From contig CAVYTO010000006.1 of assembly GCA_963771505.1 (NCBI GenBank), forward strand, positions 1 through 64,000: 64,000 nt of DNA, given 5' to 3'. The notes beneath the pieces are model-generated. The model was given only the letters and a program-made list of their open reading frames with translations. It did no database searches and was not told the origin of the DNA. Position 1 is the first letter of the stretch, and the number at the start of each line of letters is the position of its first letter. The DNA comes from JAJPHW01 sp963771505 (lineage in GTDB: Bacteria > Acidobacteriota > Terriglobia > Terriglobales > Acidobacteriaceae). Shown in pieces: positions 8,433-18,597 of the stretch. The position numbers and the translations under genes are program-made.

Positions 8433-9443
8433 CTAGCGCCGCCGCCGGGCCGCCTTCACCGGAGGCGCTTCTCCCGGCGCAAGCACTCGCTTCACCATGG
8501 GGGTGCTGAGCTTATATTTCTTCTCGCTGACATTTCCGACCTCATCCCTTACTCGCAGGACAAAAACCGGTAGCGTGCCCTCTTTGTCAAAACTCTCGTG
8601 GGACAGCGTAATCGGCAATACGCCCGTCAATCCATGTTCCCGATAAGCCGTCTCGTAACGGTGTTTGCGCAGATTCCAGGTGAACACACGAATCTGGTTG
8701 TAATCGAACTGCATTCCATCTTTCGGTTCGGTCAAGGCCACCAGGTATTCGGGTATTTTCTTGTCCCCGTCCGTCACCTCGTTCAGCGCAAAGTAGGCCA
8801 CCACTCGCTGACCTTCGGCGTATTGCGAAACCTCCATGGGAAGGTCGACATCGATCATCCGGGCAAGAACCCATCCGACGCGCCCTTGCGGATCGCGAAT
8901 CAGAGACCAATCTTCCATCGGCACTGCAGGCGCGCCGGGCTTGGCAGGCTGCACCGCAGGTTTTGCCGGCAGCGCTGAATTCTTTTCCACCGTCGACCGC
9001 TTCAGAATCGCAACCTTCGTTCCTTCGGTCAGTTGATAAAGATGGTCTGTTTCACGTCCCGGAGTGAGGTGAATATTTGTGTCGTTATGCGTCGTCCCAT
9101 TCGCCTGTACCGGGTCGTTTTTCTCCTGCTGTGCCAGGCTTTGCAGCCCGTCATACACCGCTTGGCCTACAACATAACGTTGTTCGAGCCATCCTTCCTC
9201 GCCTTTAGCATCCCGCACGCGAACGAATCGCCGGTCTCTTTCGAGAACATCGAGGGAATCGCCGTTCTTCACCACTCCTGTCTTATTGAATACCGCCGAC
9301 ATGTGGTCGCGCAGAATCGCTTGCGGGGCCGAAACGTACACAATTTCCAGGACTTTTCCATGTCTTTTTCCGCAGCCGCAAACCATAACGATGGCCGCTA
9401 AAATCAAGGCGCGAGAGCAAAACTGGCTGGATGCAATTTTCAC
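8433..9443 (-). CDS. lipoprotein with bacterial SH3 domain
   Basis: 336 residues with an N-terminal signal peptide ending in a lipobox-like VCGC, so probably membrane-anchored. Residues about 35-100 look like a bacterial SH3 domain (VLERDRRFVRVRDAKGEEGWL). A second SH3-like segment occurs near 130-190 (REGWVLARMIDV-like end). The C-terminal 130 residues contain no motif I recognise and finish with a basic RRRR tail. Such proteins usually bind peptidoglycan or act in the envelope. The gene stands alone between a 228-base gap after phoH and the divergent acetyltransferase gene. No specific function can be named. Confidence 0.75.
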   Translation of the reverse strand: MKIASSQFCSRALILAAIVMVCGCGKRHGKVLEIVYVSAPQAILRDHMSAVFNKTGVVKNGDSLDVLERDRRFVRVRDAKGEEGWLEQRYVVGQAVYDGLQSLAQQEKNDPVQANGTTHNDTNIHLTPGRETDHLYQLTEGTKVAILKRSTVEKNSALPAKPAVQPAKPGAPAVPMEDWSLIRDPQGRVGWVLARMIDVDLPMEVSQYAEGQRVVAYFALNEVTDGDKKIPEYLVALTEPKDGMQFDYNQIRVFTWNLRKHRYETAYREHGLTGVLPITLSHESFDKEGTLPVFVLRVRDEVGNVSEKKYKLSTPMVKRVLAPGEAPPVKAARRRR

Positions 9444-9540
9444 GGGGTCATAACAATACTAGCGCACATGTGAAAGACGTTGGCACGATGCATCACCTAC
9501 GGGAATCATTCCAGCCATACGCCCCTTAGTACACTGAGCT

Positions 9541-10044
9541 ATGGAAATTCGCTCGCTAACGCAAAAAGACGCCGATCTTTTCTGGCATCTGCGTCTTGAG
9601 GCTTTGGAAAATGAACCGCTCGCGTTCTCGGCAGACGCGGCCGCTCATCGCTTGACGACGCCCGAGTCCATGTCTGGCCGCATCGTTTCTGCGTCGGGCG
9701 AAACCTTTATTCTGGTTGGGTTCGTTGAAAATCAACCTGCGGGGATCGCCGGCTTTTTTCGCTCCGCAGAACAAAAAAGCCTGCATACGGGGCGCATCTG
9801 GGGTGTGTACGTCAAAGCGCAGTACCGAGGCCAGGGCATTGGCCGAGCGCTGATGGTTGACGCTCTGCGGCGCGCCCGCCAGCAGCCGACTCTCGAACGA
9901 ATCACAATCGCCGTGACCAGTCATCAATCGGCTGCGCGGGTCTTGTATCTTAGCCTCGGCTTCCGAATTTACGGCCACGAGCCACGCGCGCTAAAAGTCG
10001 GAGATATCTATGCCAACGAAGAACACATGGTCCTTGATATCTAG
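9541..10044 (+). CDS. GNAT-family N-acetyltransferase
   Basis: 167 residues with the acetyl-CoA binding motif A, VYVKAQYRGQGIGRALM, and motif B ending in LYLSLGFRIYGHEP. The N-terminus (MEIRSLTQKDADLFWHLRLE) is typical of the family. It transfers an acetyl group from acetyl-CoA to an amine, but the acceptor cannot be inferred. It faces the next gene convergently with only 6 bases between stop codons. Confidence 0.88.
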   Translation: MEIRSLTQKDADLFWHLRLEALENEPLAFSADAAAHRLTTPESMSGRIVSASGETFILVGFVENQPAGIAGFFRSAEQKSLHTGRIWGVYVKAQYRGQGIGRALMVDALRRARQQPTLERITIAVTSHQSAARVLYLSLGFRIYGHEPRALKVGDIYANEEHMVLDI

Positions 10045-10050
10045 CTAGTC

Positions 10051-11244
10051 TCACTGCACCGTCACTTTCACTGTTGCCGTCGATCTTCCGTACTCATTGG
10101 TCGAATACAGCGTGTAGACCGTGCTCTGCGTTGGATTCACCACCACCGAATTTCCGCGGATCGCTCCCACCTGCGGCGAAACGATCGAATACGATGCCCC
10201 GTTCGCCGTCCAGCTCAAAGTCACCGGCTGCCCAGACATCACCGTCTGTGGATTTGCCGTGAAGCTCGTGATTTGCGGCGAAGGCCCCTGCGGAACATTC
10301 TGCGGTGTATACAGCGGGCTGATGAGGACCACCTCAAACGCCGATGCCGGCACCATCTTCAACGTTCCCAAATCGTTGTTGCTCCAGCGGTTGTCCGGAT
10401 CGCCGCTGATGTACATGGAGCTGCCATTGTCCGCCATGATCATTCCGTACTGTTTGAGCGCCGCCAGAATCGCCTGCGATTGCGGCGGAAACCCTGAGAT
10501 GTCATAACTTGCCTTCAGCCGCATCCTCATTCCCATCGGCGCTGCAAAAGGATTCGTCGAATTCGGCGCCCAGTGCGACGCTGGCGGAGTGAACTCCTGC
10601 TGGCTGTATTGCAGCGTAAAGCGCAGTGCATGCTCCACCTTTCCGCTGGCGGCTTCGTCATACCGCGCCAGCCCAGCGAATACTGGCAGCCCGGCCGCGT
10701 CTGCCGACGTCCACGTATAAGGCCGCTGCTCGTCGTTGAGCAAATCCCAAACCGCCGCGGATGCCGCATTCCAGTTACCGCTTTTCTGTTTGTAAGCTTG
10801 ATAAAGTTCGTAAAGCCAGCAATTGTCGCGGTCAAGAATCAGCACGTGACGGTCGCCGATTCCAGGTTTCGGATACCCCTCGATGGGCGCGTTAGCCGGA
10901 ATCGGCATCGGGCCGGGATCGCTCTCCGAGCCGTAAGCCGTGAACTTGATGTTCACGAACGGCGATCCGGTTACCACGTCATACGGAATTCCGATGGTTT
11001 GTCCTCCGTACAATCCCGCGCCAAAGTCAGGATGCAGCGGCGTCGACGACCCGATGAAGTTGATGATCGCATCCGAATTCGGATCTACCGCTGCCCCCGA
11101 AATGTCCTGGTTCCACGCGTTGTCAGCGGGGAACGGCACAAATCCGTTGAGGCTCGCCCCGCGGCCCAGATTCATCTGGCTGCATTGGGCGTTGGCAAAA
11201 GCGGCGGATAGCAGAAGACACAATGCGGTAATCAGGTTACGCAT
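10051..11244 (-). CDS. secreted protein of unknown function with C-terminal Ig-like domain
   Basis: 397 residues with a clear signal peptide (MRNLITALCLLLSAAFANAQ). The body (about 21-305) has no catalytic motif I recognise; it is rich in aromatic residues and includes FVPFPADNAWNQDISG and HVLILDRDNCWLYELYQAY. Residues about 315-397 form an Ig/PKD-like beta domain (ITSFTANPQTVMSGQPVTL). This architecture is common among exported acidobacterial proteins. It is probably periplasmic or extracellular. Confidence 0.72.
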   Translation of the reverse strand: MRNLITALCLLLSAAFANAQCSQMNLGRGASLNGFVPFPADNAWNQDISGAAVDPNSDAIINFIGSSTPLHPDFGAGLYGGQTIGIPYDVVTGSPFVNIKFTAYGSESDPGPMPIPANAPIEGYPKPGIGDRHVLILDRDNCWLYELYQAYKQKSGNWNAASAAVWDLLNDEQRPYTWTSADAAGLPVFAGLARYDEAASGKVEHALRFTLQYSQQEFTPPASHWAPNSTNPFAAPMGMRMRLKASYDISGFPPQSQAILAALKQYGMIMADNGSSMYISGDPDNRWSNNDLGTLKMVPASAFEVVLISPLYTPQNVPQGPSPQITSFTANPQTVMSGQPVTLSWTANGASYSIVSPQVGAIRGNSVVVNPTQSTVYTLYSTNEYGRSTATVKVTVQ

Positions 11245-11393
11245 GAAGGCCTCGCTTGAGCAGGATGCTCACAGGAGCCGAACTTACCATAGGGGATTCG
11301 AACAGCACAGACACGAGAGGGCAGAGGTCACATCGCCAGTTGAATGAGACCCGTTAGATATACTGGACTGCTGGTCAGGAGCCAGAAACCAGC

Positions 11394-12203
11394 ATGTACC
11401 CTTCCACGCACGACAATTACCTGAAACATCTGATCAACCACATACAGAATGATCGACGATTTGAAGCCTTGCTGGCAGGCGGATCCCTTGTTCACGGCGG
11501 CTTTGACGAGTACTCCGACCTCGACCTGATACTGCTCGTGAGAGACGAGAACTACACGGGCGTTCTTTCCTCGCGCCCCGCCATTGCATCGAGTTGGGGG
11601 CCGCTGCTGGCATCCTTCACCGGGGAGCACGTGGGCGAAGCTCGCCTCCTCATCTGCTTGTATGAGCCAGCGCTTCACGTCGACTTGAAATTTGTACGCT
11701 TGAGCGATTTTGTCCACGCTGTCGAGCGGCCCCTGGTGCAATGGGCCAGAGAACCGCAAATGATCGCCCGCCTGATTGAGGCGCTTCAGGTCGAATGGCC
11801 GGAGCGTTCGCCAGAATGGTTTGAGGATCGCTCATGGATATGGCTGCACTACGCTGGAACAAAACTTCAGCGCGGAGAACTGTTTGAAGCAATGGGAATG
11901 CTCGCCTTCTTCCGTGAGCAAGTCCTTGGGCCGATGCTTCATCGGCGGAGTCATCGACCGCAGCGCGGGATTCGCCGAATCGAACTGGACGCTGCTGCTA
12001 CCGCACAACTGCAGAGAGTTACCGCCGCACACGATGCTGAGTCAATCTCACACGCACTTCAAAGGGCCGCTGAGCTTTACGTGTTGCTGCGCGAGGACAG
12101 CCCGCCCGAACGCGTAGTTTCCGGAATGCCGGAGCGGCTGTTGCCCTACCTGATGGGGCACCTGGCTCCCCGCCCTAACACGAAAACGCCTCAAAACTCA
12201 TAG
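11394..12203 (+). CDS. nucleotidyltransferase-domain protein
   Basis: 269 residues. The N-terminus holds the nucleotidyltransferase signature: GGS (29-31) followed by D42 and D44 in YSDLDLILLV. A third acidic residue in HVDLKFV near residue 100 could complete the metal site. The remainder is helical without known motifs. The fold is shared with aminoglycoside adenylyltransferases and many uncharacterised enzymes; resistance should not be assumed. The stop codon lies within a perfect stem-loop. Confidence 0.75.
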   Translation: MYPSTHDNYLKHLINHIQNDRRFEALLAGGSLVHGGFDEYSDLDLILLVRDENYTGVLSSRPAIASSWGPLLASFTGEHVGEARLLICLYEPALHVDLKFVRLSDFVHAVERPLVQWAREPQMIARLIEALQVEWPERSPEWFEDRSWIWLHYAGTKLQRGELFEAMGMLAFFREQVLGPMLHRRSHRPQRGIRRIELDAAATAQLQRVTAAHDAESISHALQRAAELYVLLREDSPPERVVSGMPERLLPYLMGHLAPRPNTKTPQNS

Positions 12204-12215
12204 AGTTTTGAGGCG
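12183..12215 (-). terminator. perfect 13-bp stem-loop between convergent genes
   Basis: CGCCTCAAAACTC (12187-12199) and its exact complement (12203-12215) flank a 3-base loop. On the minus strand the stem is followed by TTTTC, fitting a terminator for the aminopeptidase gene, about 170 bases past its stop. It overlaps the last codons of the plus-strand nucleotidyltransferase gene. Confidence 0.65.
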
Positions 12216-12384
12216 CTTCGTCGAACAGCCCTCCCCCGAAGTCTGCTCACCAACAACACTACTTCTTCCCTCGAAACAGAAGAATGGCCCGACCGTGCCA
12301 TCCCCTACCACCAACGTGCGATGAGCTAACCAGCCAGTAACAGTGACGATTCTGATAGCACAGCCCAGACCGCCTCCGCCGGCC

Positions 12385-14994
12385 CTACAGCGTTTCCATC
12401 CACTTTTGCATACTGTCGGCATGTTCGCGCTTAAACTCAACGCAGCCGTCAATCCGTTCCAGGCTTTGCTGCACCGTGCGCTCCGCTCCCGGCGCTTTAT
12501 GCGACGCGAAGAATTGCTTGACGTCGTCGCGCATTTCCACCGAACACGCGTTGCCCAACGACGACACTGCACCGCGACCGCCGAAGGATGTTACCTTCTC
12601 CGCAAGCATTTCCCAGTGAGCTTTCAAGTATCCCCAAGCCGCCTCGCGGGATGCGGAATTCGCCAGTAGCGCCCCAAAGAACTGCGGATAATCCTGCTGC
12701 CGGATCGTTCCTTCGTCCACCAAGCCCAGTGTGCGTTGCGCCAGGGCAGGATCTTGCGCCGCAGTCAACGCGCCCAGGCATAAGTTGTATTCCTCAGCCG
12801 ATTGGGATTTTTGCAGTCGCGCCAAAACTTGGTCATAAAAGGCTGCATCGCCATGCGCACCAGCCACGATGAACGCTTCTCCGGCGATCGTTCCTTCCAC
12901 TGAACCGGGATCTTTGAAATATTGCTGCACCAGCTCCCTCGCCTTCGCCACCGCCGCTGGATCGTCGGCCCGGCCCAGAATTCCCAGCAAACTCGCACGC
13001 AATGCCTTCTTCTCGTCTGAATCCCCGGCGGATGCGTTCCACCCCACTTCAGCCGCCAGCGCACTAAACTGCTCGCGAACGAACTTGCGATAGGCGTCAG
13101 CCTTTCCCGCTGTTACCAACGCGCCCTCGACATAATCCAGATGACCGGAGAGCAAATCGAGCACAGCCAGCTCATGCTCGGTTCTCAAAGCCGTAGTCAG
13201 TCCCATGAAATCGGCGATGGGGGATCGGCCCGCACGCGACATCGCCCAAGCGTCTTCGACCAGCGCGATCCGCTCCGGAGTATTCAACTCCTTCTCCGCC
13301 GCCGCCGAAATTTTCTTCAGGTTGTCCGGCGCATAGGCCACGCGATAGTAGCCTTTCGCGTCCCGATTCGCGTAGAGCCAATCGGGGCATCCATCGAGCT
13401 CTATCTTCTTCTTCTGTTCCGCTACAACCGCACATGAGCCAGCCGCCGAATTCGGACCCTTCATGCATACGGGAATTTGCCACAGTTCGACGGAAGGCTG
13501 ACTTTTTGCCGCCAACAAAAAACGCTGCTGCTCGAAGTCGACGCTCTCCTTCCCGCTAGCGCACGAAGTTCCCACGCTCAGCACCGGAACTCCTGGCTGC
13601 AGCACGAATGTCGGCATAATCTGATCAACCGGCTTGCCGGAGGCTTGCGTCATCGCGCTCCAGAAGTCGGCCGCAGTGGCGTTTCCATTCGCGTGCGCTT
13701 GTAAGTACGCGTTGACCCCTTTGCGGAACGGCTCCGCGCCCACGTACGACTCGAGCATCGACAGCACCGCTCCGCCTTTTTCGTAAGTAATGCCGTCAAA
13801 CATCTCTTTAATTTCAGACGGTGTTTTCGGATCGCCATGGATCGCCCGAGTTGCGCCTAATGAATCCAGGCTGATCACCTGCTGCGCCGACATTGCCTCG
13901 TCATCTTCAAGGTGCCATTCCGGATGCCAGGCTGCGATCGGCTTCGTCTCCATCCACGTCGCGAAGCCTTCATTCAGCCAAATGTCATCCCACCAAACCG
14001 GAGTTACCAGGTCGCCAAACCATTGGTGCGCGATCTCATGCGCAATCACCGTCGCATGTCCACGCTTTGCAAACACTGACGATGTCTTTTCGTCCATCAG
14101 CAGTGCGGAATCGCGATAGAAAATCGACGCCGTATTTTCCATGCCGCCCCATTCATAGTCGGGGACCGCGAGCATGTCGAGCTTTCCGAACGGATACGGA
14201 ATTCCGTACCACGAGTTGTAAAACTCCAGCGAATGGGTCGCCACATCCAGCGCAAACGCTCCCATTTCTTTCTTCTCAGGCACTGCGCACACCCGAACAT
14301 GTGTTCCCTCGACGTCGCGCTCCAGGCATTGCCAATCCCCAATTGCCAGTGCCACCAGATACGTGGACATTTTCGGGGACGTTGAAAACACGAGCGTATG
14401 CCGCATGCCGTCAACTGTCGGCTTGTCGCTCACGATCCGGCCGTTAGAAATAGCCGTGTCACTTTTTGCCGCGGTAACACTCAAATCGAATGTGGCTTTG
14501 AAGTTGGGCTCATCGAAGCAGGGAAACATCATGCGCGCATAAGTGCCTTCGAACTGAGTGACGGCATAAGTTCGACGCGCGCTCTTGCTCAGGTAAAGTC
14601 CGCGTAAACTATCGGTCAACGGAGCGGAAAATTTCAAATGAATTTGCGCATCGCCAGCAGCCGGAGAGTCACCCACGTGAAGCTTTACCAGTTCCATCGC
14701 TTTGTCGTAACTCACGACCGCGCGCTGCGCTTTGCCGTTGGAAATGATTTCGGCAAACGAAACATCAAGATCGAGGGAGTTGATGGCAATGTCTTTGGAG
14801 CTTTCTTTGATCTGGACGTCGATGGTCTCTTCACCGGAAAACGTCTTCGCTTCCAGATTCGGATCGAGGAAAAGTTGATAATGGCTCGGGACAGCAACCG
14901 CACCCCCGGCGGGCAATCGCTGCCCCACCGCAATCATGTGCAACCCAACTATGCCGATTGTGACCAGTAGAACCCTGCACAAACCATTGCTCAT
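12385..14994 (-). CDS. M1-family aminopeptidase, exported
   Basis: 869-residue zinc aminopeptidase. The zinc site is HEIAH (H319, E320, H323) with E342 in WLNEGFATW, spaced as in the M1 family. The exopeptidase motif appears as GGMENTASIFY. The N-terminal 24 residues form a signal peptide (LLVTIGIVGLHMIAVGQ), so it is probably periplasmic. The C-terminal 300 residues are a helical ERAP1-type domain. It would remove N-terminal residues from peptides. The gene stands alone, with a terminator downstream. Confidence 0.93.
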   Translation of the reverse strand: MSNGLCRVLLVTIGIVGLHMIAVGQRLPAGGAVAVPSHYQLFLDPNLEAKTFSGEETIDVQIKESSKDIAINSLDLDVSFAEIISNGKAQRAVVSYDKAMELVKLHVGDSPAAGDAQIHLKFSAPLTDSLRGLYLSKSARRTYAVTQFEGTYARMMFPCFDEPNFKATFDLSVTAAKSDTAISNGRIVSDKPTVDGMRHTLVFSTSPKMSTYLVALAIGDWQCLERDVEGTHVRVCAVPEKKEMGAFALDVATHSLEFYNSWYGIPYPFGKLDMLAVPDYEWGGMENTASIFYRDSALLMDEKTSSVFAKRGHATVIAHEIAHQWFGDLVTPVWWDDIWLNEGFATWMETKPIAAWHPEWHLEDDEAMSAQQVISLDSLGATRAIHGDPKTPSEIKEMFDGITYEKGGAVLSMLESYVGAEPFRKGVNAYLQAHANGNATAADFWSAMTQASGKPVDQIMPTFVLQPGVPVLSVGTSCASGKESVDFEQQRFLLAAKSQPSVELWQIPVCMKGPNSAAGSCAVVAEQKKKIELDGCPDWLYANRDAKGYYRVAYAPDNLKKISAAAEKELNTPERIALVEDAWAMSRAGRSPIADFMGLTTALRTEHELAVLDLLSGHLDYVEGALVTAGKADAYRKFVREQFSALAAEVGWNASAGDSDEKKALRASLLGILGRADDPAAVAKARELVQQYFKDPGSVEGTIAGEAFIVAGAHGDAAFYDQVLARLQKSQSAEEYNLCLGALTAAQDPALAQRTLGLVDEGTIRQQDYPQFFGALLANSASREAAWGYLKAHWEMLAEKVTSFGGRGAVSSLGNACSVEMRDDVKQFFASHKAPGAERTVQQSLERIDGCVEFKREHADSMQKWMETL

Positions 14995-15052
14995 CGAAAC
15001 ACTCCTCGGAGAAGGAACATGGTAGCAGCAAGCGCGCGGCCGTCATCTGGTC

Positions 15053-15120
15053 TTGTCATCTTGAGCGAAACGCGCGGACTTGCGTGCAAGGCCGTGAGTG
15101 AAGTCGAAAGACTCCTTATT
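15053..15120. repeat. copy of interspersed TTGTCATC-type intergenic repeat
   Basis: TTGTCATCTTGAGC at 15053-15066 is followed by GAAGTCGAAAGACTCC near 15101. Similar cores occur in other gaps at 26812, 28148, 29233 and 31358, suggesting a degenerate interspersed element. Confidence 0.5.
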
Positions 15121-15170
15121 TCTTCTCCCCTGCTTCAGAGCGATATCAAGCTACTATCACGAATCACACG

Positions 15171-17798
15171 ATGAATCCCGAAGAACTTCGCCTGGCCCAA
15201 TCCCGCAATCGTCAAGCTCACTGGAAGCGATGGGGTCCCTATCTCAGCGAACGCGCATGGGGTACGGTGCGCGAAGACTACAGTGCGGACGGTGAAGTGT
15301 GGGAATATTTCCCGCACGAGCACGCGCGCTCCCGCGCGTACCGCTGGAATGAAGACGGTCTCGCTGGCATCTGCGACCGCCATCAATACATTTGCTTTTC
15401 GGTCGCGCTCTGGAACGAATGCGACCCCATCCTGAAAGAACGCCTCTTCGGACTCACCGGCGACCAGGGTAACCACGGCGAAGATGTGAAGGAATGTTAC
15501 TTCTACCTCGACAGCACTCCGACACATTCGTACATGAAGTTCTTGTACAAGTATCCGCAAGTTCGCTTTCCTTATGAAGAATTGGTTGAAGAAAATCGCA
15601 AGCGGACCAGGCAAGACCCCGAATACGAATTGCAGGACACCGGAATTTTTCGCGAATCTCGATATTTCGATGTTTTTGTCGAATACGCTAAAGCCGACCC
15701 CGAAGACATTCTCATTCGCATCACTGCGGTAAACCGAGGGCCGGATCGCGCGCCTCTGCATGTTCTGCCGACGTTATGGTTCCGCAACACCTGGTCGTGG
15801 CAGGCGGAATCGCTGCGCCCGCAAATCCATCTTGCGAACGTTAACGCTTTCGAAGTCAATCACGCCGCTTATCCACCGCGCTGGCTATATTTCGAAGACT
15901 CTCCGGAGTTGCTGTTCACCGAGAACGATACGAACGCGAGCCAACTCTACAATTCCGCAAACTCGTCACCCTACCTGAAGGACGCGTTCCATAGCTATCT
16001 CATTGATGGGGAATCCGGCGCCATCAATCCTTCAAATCTCGGCACCAAGGCGGCTGCGCATTACAGATGCGATCTCGGTCCGGGCGAAAGCAAGTCATTC
16101 CATTTACGCTTCACTCCACAAAAACTTTCCGCGCCGTTTTCTGGCTTCGATTCCATCTTCACCGATCGCCAGCGCGAAGCCGATGAATTTTTCGCCACTA
16201 TCATCCCTGCGTCTTCGACGCCCGACGCGCGCAACGTCGCACGCCAGGCCTTCGCTGGGATGTTGTGGTCGAAGCAGTTCTATCATTACGTAGTCAAAAC
16301 CTGGCTTGACGGCGATCCGGCAGAACCCACGCCACCATCAGAACGCAAATCAGGACGCAACCACGCCTGGCAGCACCTCTTTAATGCCGACGTGATTTCC
16401 ATGCCGGATAAGTGGGAATACCCGTGGTATGCGGCGTGGGACCTGGCGTTCCACTGCGTGCCGCTCGCGCTGGTCGATCCCGATTTCGCCAAAGAGCAGC
16501 TCACGCTGATGTTGCGCGAGTGGTACATGCATCCCAACGGCCAGCTTCCCGCCTATGAATGGAACATGGGCGACGTGAACCCTCCGGTACACGCCTGGGC
16601 TGCGTGGCGCGTCTACAAAATCGACAAGAAACGTTCGGGAGTCGGCGACCGCCAATTCCTGCAACGCGTGTTCCACAAGCTGCTTCTCAACTTCACGTGG
16701 TGGGTTAACCGCAAAGACGCCGAAGGCATGAACATCTTTCAAGGCGGATTTCTGGGACTCGACAACATCGGTCTTTTTGACCGTAGTTCCCCGCTGCCCA
16801 CCGGCGGCTACCTCGAACAGTCCGATGGCACCAGTTGGATGGCGATGTACACGCTGAATCTTCTCGCTATCGCGCTGGAACTCGCCCGCGACGACACATC
16901 CTACGAGGACGTCGCCAGCAAATTCTGGGAGCACTTCATCTATATCGCCCATGCCATGAGCCATCGCGGCGACGATCACGTTGGCCTGTGGGACGAGGCC
17001 GACGGCTTCTTCTACGATGTTCTGCGCATGCCCGGCGGAGAACACGTGCCGCTAAAGATCCGCTCGATGGTAGGTCTCATCCCTCTGTTCGCCGTGGAAA
17101 CCATGGAGCCAGAACTCCTCAACATGCTGCCCGGGTTCAAGCGCCGCTTCAATTGGTTTCTCGAAAACCGGCCTGACCTCACGAACCAGGTCGCCTGCAT
17201 GCACACCCCCGGACGCGGCGAGCGCCGTTTGCTCTCCATAGCGAATGAAGACCAACTGCGGCGCATCCTGCGGTTCATGCTCGATGAAAATGAATTCCTG
17301 TCGCCTCACGGAGTTCGCGCCCTGTCGCGCATTCACCGCGAGCGTCCATACGTTCTCGCGGCCAATGGGATGGAGCATCGGGTCGACTACGAACCCAGCG
17401 AGTCGCAGACCGGACTTTTCGGCGGCAACTCGAACTGGCGCGGCCCGGTCTGGATTCCCATGAACTTTCTGCTGATCGAATCGCTGCAAAAATTTCACCA
17501 CTACCTGGGCGAAGACTTCAAAGTCGAGTGTCCCACTGGATCGGGAAAGATGATGACCCTGTGGGAGGTCGCCCACGAACTCTCCGAGCGCATCACCAGC
17601 GGATTTCTGCGGGACCAAAACGGACAACGTCCCGCACTCGCCGGAATGGATGGCTTTCACACCGATCCCCACTGGCGCGATCTCTTGCTCTTTCACGAAT
17701 ATTTCAACGGAGACACTGGAGTCGGCCTCGGCGCAAGCCACCAGACTGGATGGACAGGCTTAGTCGCAAAACTTCTTCAACAGACGGCGGAACACTGA
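15171..17798 (+). CDS. GH63-family glucosidase
   Basis: 875-residue cytosolic protein (no signal peptide) related to mannosyl-oligosaccharide glucosidase-like GH63 enzymes. The N-terminus (RWGPYLSERAWGTVREDYS) and the C-terminal (alpha/alpha)6-barrel segments (WYAAWDLAFHCVPLAL, FGGNSNWRGPVWIPMNFLL) are characteristic. Acidic residues in WDLAFH and WNMGDVNPP are candidates for catalysis. Bacterial members hydrolyse alpha-glucosidic bonds in small glycosides such as glucosylglycerate or mannosylglycerate, but this substrate is not predictable here. It is transcribed alone. Confidence 0.88.
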   Translation: MNPEELRLAQSRNRQAHWKRWGPYLSERAWGTVREDYSADGEVWEYFPHEHARSRAYRWNEDGLAGICDRHQYICFSVALWNECDPILKERLFGLTGDQGNHGEDVKECYFYLDSTPTHSYMKFLYKYPQVRFPYEELVEENRKRTRQDPEYELQDTGIFRESRYFDVFVEYAKADPEDILIRITAVNRGPDRAPLHVLPTLWFRNTWSWQAESLRPQIHLANVNAFEVNHAAYPPRWLYFEDSPELLFTENDTNASQLYNSANSSPYLKDAFHSYLIDGESGAINPSNLGTKAAAHYRCDLGPGESKSFHLRFTPQKLSAPFSGFDSIFTDRQREADEFFATIIPASSTPDARNVARQAFAGMLWSKQFYHYVVKTWLDGDPAEPTPPSERKSGRNHAWQHLFNADVISMPDKWEYPWYAAWDLAFHCVPLALVDPDFAKEQLTLMLREWYMHPNGQLPAYEWNMGDVNPPVHAWAAWRVYKIDKKRSGVGDRQFLQRVFHKLLLNFTWWVNRKDAEGMNIFQGGFLGLDNIGLFDRSSPLPTGGYLEQSDGTSWMAMYTLNLLAIALELARDDTSYEDVASKFWEHFIYIAHAMSHRGDDHVGLWDEADGFFYDVLRMPGGEHVPLKIRSMVGLIPLFAVETMEPELLNMLPGFKRRFNWFLENRPDLTNQVACMHTPGRGERRLLSIANEDQLRRILRFMLDENEFLSPHGVRALSRIHRERPYVLAANGMEHRVDYEPSESQTGLFGGNSNWRGPVWIPMNFLLIESLQKFHHYLGEDFKVECPTGSGKMMTLWEVAHELSERITSGFLRDQNGQRPALAGMDGFHTDPHWRDLLLFHEYFNGDTGVGLGASHQTGWTGLVAKLLQQTAEH

Positions 17799-17840
17799 GA
17801 ATGTTGACGTGGAAGTTTGTGATCGGCAGAGGCGCGCCCT

Positions 17841-18557
17841 CTAAAAGCTCACCATTTTCTCGATAGCGGGGCGATTGAGAATCGTCAGCGCTGATCCTTT
17901 GACCTGTAACAACTGTTTCTTCTTGAAATCCGAAAACAGCCGGCTCACTGTTTCCCGCGTTGTTCCCATCAAACCGGCAATCTCTTCGTGAGTCAATATC
18001 ATCCGCAACTGGGCGTGTTTTTCGTCTGCGGATGCGTCCCCGCTCCAACTCAACAACAGTCGCGCGAATTTTTCCGACGGCGATCGCGATAAGCCAAGCG
18101 TCCGGATTTCCTCATATGCCGAATAGTAATTTCTGCTCAACTGTTCCGCCACCCGCAGCGCCACTTCTCCGTGATCGCGCAGGAATTCCATCAGGTCTTC
18201 CCGCGCAATAAAGTTCGCTTGCCCCGGCTCCACCATTTCAGCGGTCGCTTCCTGTTCCCGTCCTGCAATCACGGCGTTCAGTCCGAGGATGTCCCCTGGG
18301 CCGGACACTTTCAGGATGACCACTTTACCGTCGCTCGACGACACAGACAGTTTCGCCTTCCCCGAACACAGCACGAATATTCCACGAGGCTTTTCCCGCT
18401 CCAGAAACAAAATTGCAGACTTCGGATACACAGCGGTAGATTTAATTTCGTTCAGCCGATTTAACGCCGCGGCTGAGAGGTTGCAGAACAAACGCTCCGC
18501 CCGCACCGGGCACGACCAGCAATCGTTAATGACGTTGAGTCCGTAGGGAACGGGCAT
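17841..18557 (-). CDS. Crp/Fnr-family transcriptional regulator with N-terminal cysteines
   Basis: 238 residues with a cyclic-nucleotide-binding fold (about 22-150) and a C-terminal winged helix (LTHEEIAGLMGTTRETVSRLF). The N-terminus holds C13, C16 and C25 (NDCWSC, then LFC), with C64 further on. This resembles the four-cysteine [Fe-S] ligand set of FNR, though with different spacing, so redox or oxygen sensing is plausible but unproven. The recognition helix reads RETVSR. It combines the Arg-Glu of CRP (which read TGTGA) with the Ser-Arg of FNR. A perfect TGTGA-N6-TCACA lies 41 bases upstream, which suggests autoregulation and control of the divergent cytochrome operon. Confidence 0.88.
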   Translation of the reverse strand: MPVPYGLNVINDCWSCPVRAERLFCNLSAAALNRLNEIKSTAVYPKSAILFLEREKPRGIFVLCSGKAKLSVSSSDGKVVILKVSGPGDILGLNAVIAGREQEATAEMVEPGQANFIAREDLMEFLRDHGEVALRVAEQLSRNYYSAYEEIRTLGLSRSPSEKFARLLLSWSGDASADEKHAQLRMILTHEEIAGLMGTTRETVSRLFSDFKKKQLLQVKGSALTILNRPAIEKMVSF

Positions 18558-18597
18558 TTGGGAAATCCACAGAACGAGCAGATTGTAGCACCCGTTT

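Noticed and set aside
11394..12203. Nucleotidyltransferase considered as an aminoglycoside resistance gene
   Set aside because: Only the general GGS/DxD signature is shared; nothing specifies aminoglycosides and no mobile context exists.
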